Below are positions 1-5,641 of a DNA stretch of 6,103 nucleotides, piece by piece. Under the pieces are notes generated by a model. It was given only the letters and a program-made list of their open reading frames with translations. It was not told the origin of the DNA and did no database searches. The number at the start of each line of letters is the position of its first letter. The stretch's first letter is position 1. A program made the position numbers and the translations under genes. Source of the stretch: Promethearchaeota archaeon (GTDB lineage Archaea > Asgardarchaeota > Lokiarchaeia > Sigyniarchaeales > SOKP01); NCBI GenBank assembly GCA_019058135.1, contig JAHLWE010000036.1, forward strand, positions 1 to 6,103, given 5' to 3'.

Positions 1-302
1 GTACAAGCACCTATCAGTGAGTCAAAGCCCATGTCGCTCCAATGAACAGTAACACCGAGTTCTGCTGCAACCAATTTTGATATGTCGATGTCGACGCCTT
101 CCAACTCTTCTGTTGTCGTATTGTAAATCTCGAAGGGTGGCCAATCAGAACTAGTTCCAACAATGATATAACCTCGCGCCTTAATCTGATCAACTAGCGT
201 TACGCGTGGTGGATCAGGAAGAAATCCGGATAAAAGCCATCCAGCAGCGAACCCTACCACTACACAAACTATTATTACTATTGCTGTAATTCCTTTCCTC
301 AT
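1..302 (-). CDS. Solute-binding protein of amino-acid ABC transporter type, N-terminal part
   Basis: The ATG lies at 302-300 and about 100 codons are open to the left edge, so the C-terminal part is missing. Residues about 5-27 form one hydrophobic segment directly after MRKG, a signal peptide or membrane anchor. The Cys at 13 is preceded by IIV, which is not a good lipobox, so a lipoprotein is not supported. After a Pro-rich linker (PDPPR, 29-33) the mature domain starts with IKARGYIIVGTSSDWPPFEI and then EGVDIDISKLVAAELGV. This is the N-terminal pattern of family-3 periplasmic binding proteins (SBP_bac_3), which capture amino acids or similar small solutes outside the cell and deliver them to an ABC permease. 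The ligand cannot be told from this fragment. No Shine-Dalgarno sequence is visible, so translation may be leaderless or from a short leader. The fragment is about 45% GC by hand count, clearly above most of the window. Confidence 0.85.
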   Translation of the reverse strand, partial: MRKGITAIVIIVCVVVGFAAGWLLSGFLPDPPRVTLVDQIKARGYIIVGTSSDWPPFEIYNTTTEELEGVDIDISKLVAAELGVTVHWSDMGFDSLIGAC

Positions 303-341
303 TTTATTTCATTTTAATTTTTTTAAAATTATTTTAATTTA

Positions 342-349
342 TTTTATAT
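342..349 (-). promoter_or_regulatory. Possible TATA box for the solute-binding protein gene
   Basis: The minus strand reads ATATAAAA about 40 nt upstream of the ATG at 302. This would give a short leader if transcription starts about 25 nt downstream. The whole stretch is nearly pure A/T, and TTTTAAAA at 321-328 is an alternative, so the exact box is uncertain. Confidence 0.3.
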
Positions 350-485
350 CATTTAATTTTTCTTGTCTGCACATATAAAGAGTTCGATCTTTGTTTATTA
401 AATACGAGTTAGCTTTATTCTTAACATTTTTATCACTCACCAACAAGATGTAGTATAAAACGTTAATTCATTAATTGCCACTCCA

Positions 486-497
486 TTATAAAATATT
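486..497 (+). promoter_or_regulatory. Possible TATA box before the broken frame at 518
   Basis: TTATAAAATATT sits with its centre about 27 nt before the TTG at 518. That is the distance expected between an archaeal TATA box and the start of a leaderless transcript. It is one reason to take 518 as the original start rather than a codon further upstream. Confidence 0.35.
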
Positions 498-517
498 GGG
501 GTGCATTATCTTATATT

Positions 518-1030
518 TTGAGTATAAATCTAGATACGAATACTTTAGTTCCCAATGCAATGACTGGGATAGATTTTGATAACTTAAATCTTGAGTATAA
601 ATTAGTTTGGAGCGCTCTTTATTCCTATAATAACCGTGAATATTATACTTACATTACAAACAGTAATCGTGACTTAGAAATTTTCGAACGGAGGAATAAC
701 ACACTCGGATATCTTCAATAAAAAATTAGAGAGGTTTCTAACAGTTCATTAAATATGATTAAATAAATTATTATCGATGGACACCCTGAATATTTTTTTA
801 TTGATGAAGAGAGACCACTCAATTAGCTAACGTTGCCGAAATATAACTACTACAATCCATTTATTATTAGTACGCAGAGATATGGTGAATTAACTGAAGA
901 ATCACAAATTAAAGATTTCATCTTTGCTATCATCAATCATGAGAAGATACCTAACCTTCAGACTCAAATTTTGAGATATCTTATTAGTAGATATTATTTA
1001 AATACTTTAGACAATATTAAATTAATATAA
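518..1030 (+). pseudogene. Decayed gene of unknown function with three in-frame stops
   Basis: I do not recognise the product. From TTG at 518 to TAA at 1028-1030 one frame reads as protein throughout, about 170 codons, broken only by TAA at 719-721, TAA at 764-766 and TAG at 824-826. No frameshift is needed. Between the stops the text stays protein-like: IIIDGHPEYFFIDEERPLN is followed one codon after the TAG by LTLPKYNYYNPFIIS. Each stop is one base change from a Gln, Lys or Glu codon, so an intact ancestor is easy to reconstruct. The residues are rich in Asn, Tyr and Ile, with no signal peptide, membrane segment or familiar motif. The segment after 833 looks helical (ESQIKDFIFAIINHEKI). 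It precedes the GTPase gene by about 100 nt on the same strand. A naive reading would give two small proteins at 518-721 and 833-1030, but their shared frame argues against that. Sequencing error is the main alternative to true decay. Confidence 0.55.
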
Positions 1031-1058
1031 TTTAGATAACATTAATTTAAGAGAATTC

Positions 1059-1066
1059 TTATAAAT
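1059..1066 (+). promoter_or_regulatory. Possible TATA box for the GTPase gene
   Basis: TTATAAAT lies about 70 nt before the proposed start at 1130. Transcription starting about 25 nt downstream, near 1088, would leave a leader of about 40 nt that carries the ribosome-binding site. The AT-rich background makes chance matches common. Confidence 0.35.
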
Positions 1067-1114
1067 TTTATGCAATCTTACTTTATCAAAATTAATAAAT
1101 AAAAAATTTTTAAT

Positions 1115-1122
1115 AGGAGAGG
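1115..1122 (+). promoter_or_regulatory. Shine-Dalgarno sequence that sets the GTPase start
   Basis: AGGAGAGG is the best ribosome-binding site in the window. It stands 7 nt before the ATT at 1130, and no ATG, GTG or TTG lies in frame within normal spacing. It shows that translation is meant to begin here, upstream of the Walker A motif, rather than at the ATG at 1253. Confidence 0.6.
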
Positions 1123-1129
1123 ATTAAAT

Positions 1130-1750
1130 ATTCCAAGTCGTCGCGGGGATGGAACACTGGTTTTCAAAGTTGTATTCTGGGGTCCATCTTTAGGAGGAAA
1201 AACAACTGCCTTAGAGTGGGTATACAAGAAAGAGGGACTTGCTTCAGGTGATATGCAACAGATAGCTGATCCAACTGGTCGTACATTGTTCTTTGATAGA
1301 GTGGTAGCCCGAGTAAGCAATGTGGTGTTCCAAGTTTATACCGTCGCCGGCCAAAGACGCCACAAATTCCAGAGACGAACGGTCCTCAAAGGAACTGATT
1401 GTATCCTCTTCTTTTGGGACAGTTTAATCGACCAGTGGGAAGAAAATATATGGAGTTTAAAAGAATTATTACAATTTTATGGAGATAGATTAATTTCTAA
1501 AAGTTTTTCAGACCCAGCGGAAGTTCCACTTGTTGTTTGTGCAAATAAACGGGATTTAGAAGATATTGTAGAGATAAATAAAATTCGTGAGGTTCTTGAT
1601 AAAGCAAAGTTAAATCAAACGCTAATCTATGAGACGATAGCTATTACGGGAGTTAATGTGAAGCGAGGATTTGTTTATGCTGCACGCCAAGGGGTATTAA
1701 ATCATTATAAGAAGCTTCAGGGTGAAATGCCCGAGCAAGAAACTGCCTAG
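1130..1750 (+). CDS. MglA/Arf-like small Ras-superfamily GTPase
   Basis: This is a cytoplasmic GTP-binding switch protein of about 206 residues, the usual size for a single small-GTPase domain. The G motifs appear in order: G1/Walker A GPSLGGKTT (18-26), G2 region GRTLFFD (50-56), G3 TVAGQ (71-75), G4 NKRDL with preceding CA, and G5 ETIAITGVN. TVxGQ in place of the usual DxxGQ, together with RTLFFD, matches the MglA branch (TVPGQ, TLFFDFLP), whose members act in polarity and motility in bacteria and are also widespread in archaea. In MglA the Arg before that Thr acts as an internal arginine finger and the Gln of G3 is catalytic; both are present here (R51, Q75). There is no CaaX box or N-terminal glycine, so lipid attachment is not evident. 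The start is chosen from the SD at 1115-1122. The codon there is ATT, and a start at the first ATG (1253) would remove G1. The first half is about 46% GC and the second about 34%. The true role and partners are unknown. Confidence 0.85.
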   Translation: MPSRRGDGTLVFKVVFWGPSLGGKTTALEWVYKKEGLASGDMQQIADPTGRTLFFDRVVARVSNVVFQVYTVAGQRRHKFQRRTVLKGTDCILFFWDSLIDQWEENIWSLKELLQFYGDRLISKSFSDPAEVPLVVCANKRDLEDIVEINKIREVLDKAKLNQTLIYETIAITGVNVKRGFVYAARQGVLNHYKKLQGEMPEQETA

Positions 1751-1775
1751 TCTTTCAATTTTCTATCTAAATTAG

Positions 1776-3974
1776 TTAGATTATTTTTTGAACAATTTTA
1801 TTTATATCATCTAGAATATTGCTAATCTTTTCTTTCACTTTTATTACACTAATTTTTTCATCTTTTTGGACAATAACATTTACTTTTTTTTCTGCTTTCA
1901 TTCCAATCTTCGATAGTTTTTGATGATTGGAATTGTTGGAATCAAATTTAGGAATAGGAAAATCAAATGGTCGTTTGTGAATATGCCGACTGCTTTTTAC
2001 AATCTTGATATTTTCACTGAGAATGGGTGCATTTAAAATACTTGTTAAATAATAGGCTTCTTCCTTGTTATTAGTTGAGAAATAATAATTTTCAGAACAA
2101 ATAATGATTTTTTCTTTCTCGTTATTAATTACTGCAGATTTTATTTTGGAACCGCTTGCATTGTAAACTACTAAATATTTTTTATTTAAATTTTGTTTGC
2201 TTAATTTATTCCAATAGTTTAGATTATCAAAAAGGGTGTTAATATTGCTTGTTTCTTTCTTGAATTTCTTATAGAAATTATTAATTTTATTATAAAACTT
2301 TTCTCCGTAAGGAAGTTTCTCAATGTATTTCTTAGAGAAATTTAATTTCTCGTTAATGGGAAGAAAGATATTTCTTATTTTTTTTATTTCAAATGGAACG
2401 AGATCTTTATTTAAAAATGTTTTAAAAAGAAAATTATTTTCAATTGATTCTTCTTTATAAAAATCTTTATTCCAAGGTGGTTTAGCTTGTTTTATAGAGT
2501 CTATATCAGGAGAAATTATTAAAATATTATCAGATTCCTTAACATTAACTATGGAAAAATAAGTTAAAGCTCGAGGGACTAATGTAGCTCCTTGAAAGAA
2601 CCATTTTTTGTAATAACTTGTTGAGATTTTAATTAATTTATGGTATTGGTCACTTGGAATAATAGATTTTGCACCTTGTTCGCCTATCTCAACAGAAAAA
2701 TAATTGGTTTCTTCAATTAAATTCAAATTTTTGTCAAAAATTTTTGTATGAATTGGATATTTACCTTCAATTAAAGTTTTAGAAATATCATTTATCCTAC
2801 CTTGGGAATAATCAAATTTTGATTTGAGTATTATGAAATCCATATTAAAAAAAGTATATTGTTTAAAATCCCAGATTTCTAAATCATAGAAAAACTTGAA
2901 AGCTCGAAATTTAAAGCAGTGATCACCGGTTAAGACGCTTTTAGTTAAGATTAAAAAAATAGTCCCGTTATTTTTTAGAAATAATTTAGGGGTCTGGTAA
3001 AAAAATAATGAAGCTATCTCGATATGAGTAATATATTGACTCTGAGGTTTTATTCCTAATCTATCTGCTAAATTTCTAAGAATAATTTGATATTTTTTAT
3101 CATTTACATCTTTATATGTTAACCAAGGAGGGTTTCCGATTATTAAATCAAATTTATTTTCAAAATCTTGATATGGAAATAGGAAATCATCTGTTGGATT
3201 TAATGGATCAAATCGATAAAAATTGATGGTAGGCAAAAAGCCCTCTAAAATATTATATATCCCTTGAATATTTAAAAGGAAATTTGCAGTAGTTACTAAA
3301 ATTGCTATTGGGTTTATGTCTAATCCGTAAATATTGTTTAAATTTTTTATTTTCTCTTTATTATTTAGGTCAGAATTTAGTATTATTTTTATTATTTCCA
3401 TTAAAAATATACCTGAGCCACATGAACAATCAATAACTTTCATGCCCAATGAATAAACATCTTCAGTCATCAATCTAACTAGGTTTTTAGGAGTATAATA
3501 CTCTCCTTTTTCATGTCGAGCAGAGGGATTGATAATTTCTTGATAAATATGGAAAAATAAATCTTCATTTGAAATATTATAATTCCTTATTTGATCTACG
3601 ATTAAATTAGTAAATAAATCAGCATCGGAAAGCCAATTGAATAACTTATTTATTTTTAAATGCTTTAATTTTTTATTAAATACTTCTTTTATTTTATTTT
3701 TTTCTTGAATATTTTGTAACTGTCTCTCTATGAAATGTAAAATAATGGTCTCTACTAGATAATATAGATATGTATGGTTTAGGAATAGTTGGTGTGTTAG
3801 ATTCTGTAATTTATATAATTTTTCAAAAGATTTCTTCCATTTGTTAAAATAAAAATCAAAAGCTTTTATTGATTTTCTTTTTGATTGATTTAAGTATTTA
3901 ATTGAATTTTGAAAAAAAGCAGATTTAATTCCAAACAATGTTGAGAGTTTTCTTGAATCTATAATAGAGTTCAT
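1776..3974 (-). CDS. N6-adenine DNA methyltransferase (type I/IIG-like, solitary)
   Basis: This 732-residue protein should transfer a methyl group from S-adenosylmethionine to adenine N6 in a specific DNA sequence. The methyltransferase core is clear: GEYYTP (157-162, the segment before motif I), motif I DCSCGSGIFL (182-191), YGLDINP (216-222, ribose-binding acidic position), YRFDPL (253-258), and catalytic motif IV NPPW (281-284). This is the gamma-class order found in HsdM, PglX and type IIG enzymes. The first 150 residues are helical and show no PD-ExK nuclease pattern. The C-terminal half should be the target-recognition region, ending in RHIHKRPFDFPIPKFD (663-678) and a helical tail, as in many single-chain methyltransferases. 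It starts with ATG and has no Shine-Dalgarno sequence, but a TATA box lies at leaderless distance. No restriction nuclease is next to it, so it is either an orphan or part of a methylation-based defence locus with the genes upstream. The recognition sequence cannot be predicted. Base composition is extremely AT-rich. Confidence 0.9.
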   Translation of the reverse strand: MNSIIDSRKLSTLFGIKSAFFQNSIKYLNQSKRKSIKAFDFYFNKWKKSFEKLYKLQNLTHQLFLNHTYLYYLVETIILHFIERQLQNIQEKNKIKEVFNKKLKHLKINKLFNWLSDADLFTNLIVDQIRNYNISNEDLFFHIYQEIINPSARHEKGEYYTPKNLVRLMTEDVYSLGMKVIDCSCGSGIFLMEIIKIILNSDLNNKEKIKNLNNIYGLDINPIAILVTTANFLLNIQGIYNILEGFLPTINFYRFDPLNPTDDFLFPYQDFENKFDLIIGNPPWLTYKDVNDKKYQIILRNLADRLGIKPQSQYITHIEIASLFFYQTPKLFLKNNGTIFLILTKSVLTGDHCFKFRAFKFFYDLEIWDFKQYTFFNMDFIILKSKFDYSQGRINDISKTLIEGKYPIHTKIFDKNLNLIEETNYFSVEIGEQGAKSIIPSDQYHKLIKISTSYYKKWFFQGATLVPRALTYFSIVNVKESDNILIISPDIDSIKQAKPPWNKDFYKEESIENNFLFKTFLNKDLVPFEIKKIRNIFLPINEKLNFSKKYIEKLPYGEKFYNKINNFYKKFKKETSNINTLFDNLNYWNKLSKQNLNKKYLVVYNASGSKIKSAVINNEKEKIIICSENYYFSTNNKEEAYYLTSILNAPILSENIKIVKSSRHIHKRPFDFPIPKFDSNNSNHQKLSKIGMKAEKKVNVIVQKDEKISVIKVKEKISNILDDINKIVQKII
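1781..1807 (+). terminator. T-rich tract likely ending the GTPase transcript
   Basis: Runs of T (ttattttttg, then ttttatttat) follow about 30 nt after the GTPase stop and overlap the end of the convergent methyltransferase gene. No hairpin is visible. Archaeal termination often relies on U-rich tracts alone, so this is a plausible but weak call. Confidence 0.3.
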
Positions 3975-4099
3975 AGTAGAATTGAATTAAAATTAGCTTT
4001 AATATATAAATAAATCTTGTTCCTAATAAAAACAGATGAAATTATTAATTTAAATTTAGGAATTAAATGATGTATTTTAAAAATCTTTTTTTATGGGCA
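3975..4099. other. Spacer between PLD-like and methyltransferase genes
   Basis: This AT-rich spacer holds the methyltransferase TATA box and, near the PLD-like stop, a short run of T on the minus strand that could weakly end transcription. There is no stable hairpin or small gene that I can support. Confidence 0.35.
4003..4010 (-). promoter_or_regulatory. TATA box for the methyltransferase gene
   Basis: The minus strand reads TTTATATA with its centre about 32 nt from the ATG at 3974. Transcription would start only a few bases before the ATG, which agrees with the lack of a ribosome-binding site. It suggests the methyltransferase can be expressed apart from the two genes upstream. Confidence 0.45.
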
Positions 4100-4630
4100 T
4101 TACCTCATAAAGGATGGAAGCATATTCAAGAAGATCTGTTCAATTCTCAATAATTTATTTTTTTCTTTTACAAGAGTTCCTATTAAAATAGAATTAGATA
4201 ATTCTTTTTTGACTAAGGATGCTGCACTGAATACAACTTCTTTATCATTCATAACTAAGAGATATTTTACATTAGGGTTATTCACAATACTTACATTGGA
4301 TTTTGTTTTTAAGTTGTCGTAGTATTCTTGAAATTCTGGTGGTATAAACCTTCTGTCATTAATTATCATAAGCACGGGGATTCCCCTATTAGCTACATTT
4401 AAAATAACTTCAGAATAGAAAGGTCCAATTTTAGAAGTTATTATTTTTAAACTAGAAGCAGTTGAATTTATAACTGATGAAATTCTCTCATTTAGTGCTT
4501 CTTTTTTACCTTCAATTCCGGAAGGAAAAAGTTCAATTAGACCGACAATGGAGATAATTTTTTGTTCGAGGTCATTTACCTTATCTCTTAATTTAGTATT
4601 TTCTAATCTTAATTGTGATATTCTATCCAT
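4100..4630 (-). CDS. Leucine-zipper protein with degenerate phospholipase-D-like domain
   Basis: This is a soluble protein of 176 residues. Residues 1-30 form a short coiled coil: L7, L14, L21 and I28 fall on one heptad position and I4, N11, V18 and I25 on the other, like a dimeric leucine zipper with a buried Asn. After a linker, residues about 58-172 resemble one phospholipase-D-type domain: SLKIITSKIGPFYSEVILNV, then ANRGIPVLMIIND, then VKYLLVMNDKEVVFSAASL, which lines up with the usual HxKx4D...GSxN strand. The catalytic His is replaced by Asn (N120), the Lys is kept (K122), and the Asp position is Met. It is therefore probably not an active phosphodiesterase but a binding or sensing domain, as in the PLD-like effector domain of TrmB regulators. 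There is no helix-turn-helix. The start is supported by AAGGAAA five bases before the ATG. It lies 84 nt after the CHAT-like gene and about 125 nt before the methyltransferase gene, all in the same direction. Confidence 0.6.
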   Translation of the reverse strand: MDRISQLRLENTKLRDKVNDLEQKIISIVGLIELFPSGIEGKKEALNERISSVINSTASSLKIITSKIGPFYSEVILNVANRGIPVLMIINDRRFIPPEFQEYYDNLKTKSNVSIVNNPNVKYLLVMNDKEVVFSAASLVKKELSNSILIGTLVKEKNKLLRIEQIFLNMLPSFMR

Positions 4631-4635
4631 ACGAA

Positions 4636-4642
4636 TTTCCTT
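4636..4642 (-). promoter_or_regulatory. Ribosome-binding site of the PLD-like gene
   Basis: The minus strand reads AAGGAAA with five bases before the ATG at 4630. It is moderate in strength and confirms that start. A TATA-like TTTAAATA at 4681-4688 could give this gene its own short-leader transcript. Confidence 0.4.
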
Positions 4643-4714
4643 GTTTTTTATTTTATTTATTATGTTTTATTAATTTTGAATATTTAAATTATTTTTGTTT
4701 CTCTGGTTAACAAT

Positions 4715-5641
4715 TTATTCAAGCATTTTCCAGGGCTTTCCAAAAAGAAGAAATGAATTAAAGGCGATGATTGATTCTACATTCATGTCTTGTTGTATAT
4801 CTATTTCTTTTTGGTCAACATTTAACGCAACTTTATTTAGAAGAATTTTTTGTCGTGCTTTCAATACAGAAATTCCTTGACTAAACCCATCAGTCAGATT
4901 ATTATATATATTTGAAATTAATTGCCTTTTATTATCGTTAAAATCGTATAAAATTCTTACAATAATTCCAGTTTCCTCGTTTTGATCGAAATTTTGAATT
5001 ATCTTAGAAATAACCTTTAAAATTGATGGTAATTGATCTCCCAAAAGATTGAAAATACGTACATTAAAGAAAATGAATGGTTTTTTGGTAGTAGTAGTCT
5101 TTTTTATAGCATAATTAATATCTGAAATAGAAACTGTTTGATAATCATTAGTAATAAAATAACTATTTTTTGGATTCTCGGTTGAATAAAATAAATTTCC
5201 AATGATATGAATGATGTCATTAGTGCCTGAGATTATACTATTTAAAACATTTTCTCGTGTTAAATTTTCTTGTATGTAATATTCCATATGGTCAACGAAA
5301 GAAGATTCACTGAAATATTGGATAATATGATTTAACTCATTTACGCCTTCACTAAAGGGATACATTAACACATTATTTTTTGTGGCATCATCCCATTTTG
5401 ATGGAAGCATTAAATTTAAACTCCCAAAAATTAATATATTAAATTTTTGTTTCAATTGATCTAAAGGCAAAACAGGTATTTTCGAATTAATTCCTCTTAA
5501 ATCAGGTTCTCCAAGAGAGTATCCAATAGAATATTTCAATGAAGTGAATCCAGACCCATCGTGGATTAAATCAAACGGTATAGTTATATTATCAAGCATC
5601 AAAAATATGTGAGGAATATGATCTGTACAATCTTGTTTCAA
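4715..5641 (-). CDS. CHAT (caspase-like) domain protein with lost catalytic residues
   Basis: CHAT domains are caspase-fold peptidases, often effectors or adaptors in signalling and defence. The fold pattern is visible in order: LMLDNITIPFDLIHDG (14-29, usual LDP..LPWELL.DG), NILIFGSLNLMLP (68-80), NELNHIIQYF (101-110), LTRENVLNSI (127-136), NDIIHIIGNLFY (141-152, usual DILHFAGHG.F), KPFIFFNVRIF (187-197, usual LVVLNACES), and the final helix DGFSQGISVLKARQKI (251-266, usual AL..AR). The catalytic His is replaced by Asn (N149) and the Cys position is Arg (R195), so it is probably proteolytically dead. The TTG at 5641 is the first possible start after an in-frame TAA at 5977-5975. It has no ribosome-binding site and cuts into the domain, because FGKLLYLSLPKKLRNIF just upstream is the expected beginning of a CHAT domain. 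The coordinates given are the uninterrupted part; the real gene began further upstream. The final 40 residues have no family match that I can see. Confidence 0.6.
   Translation of the reverse strand: MKQDCTDHIPHIFLMLDNITIPFDLIHDGSGFTSLKYSIGYSLGEPDLRGINSKIPVLPLDQLKQKFNILIFGSLNLMLPSKWDDATKNNVLMYPFSEGVNELNHIIQYFSESSFVDHMEYYIQENLTRENVLNSIISGTNDIIHIIGNLFYSTENPKNSYFITNDYQTVSISDINYAIKKTTTTKKPFIFFNVRIFNLLGDQLPSILKVISKIIQNFDQNEETGIIVRILYDFNDNKRQLISNIYNNLTDGFSQGISVLKARQKILLNKVALNVDQKEIDIQQDMNVESIIAFNSFLLFGKPWKMLE

Larger units (their letters stand above)
303..517. other. AT-rich intergenic region between divergent genes
   Basis: This gap separates the leftward solute-binding protein gene from the rightward broken frame. 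It should hold both promoters. No tRNA fold, long repeat or convincing small gene is visible. The frame that becomes coding at 518 is open from 467, but it meets TAA at 464-466 and again at 422-424, and the residues before 518 do not look clearly coding. Confidence 0.5.

Noticed and set aside
303..517. CRISPR array, tRNA or insertion sequence in the gap
   Set aside because: No regularly spaced repeats, cloverleaf or terminal inverted repeats were found on reading either strand.
518..602. 12-base direct repeat TTGAGTATAAAT at 518-529 and 591-602
   Set aside because: The copies are 73 nt apart, out of phase and not repeated elsewhere that I can see; plausible by chance in such AT-rich DNA.
1070..1102. 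ATG at 1070 in frame with the GTPase
   Set aside because: It reaches TAA at 1100 after 10 codons and has no ribosome-binding site; the SD at 1115-1122 points to a later start.
1078..1320. Minus-strand 80-codon ORF
   Set aside because: It lies antisense to the GTPase N-terminal region, whose Walker A and G2 motifs are clear on the plus strand; a shadow frame.
4695..4880. Plus-strand 61-codon ORF
   Set aside because: Antisense to the C-terminal end of the CHAT-like gene; low-complexity translation with no ribosome-binding site.
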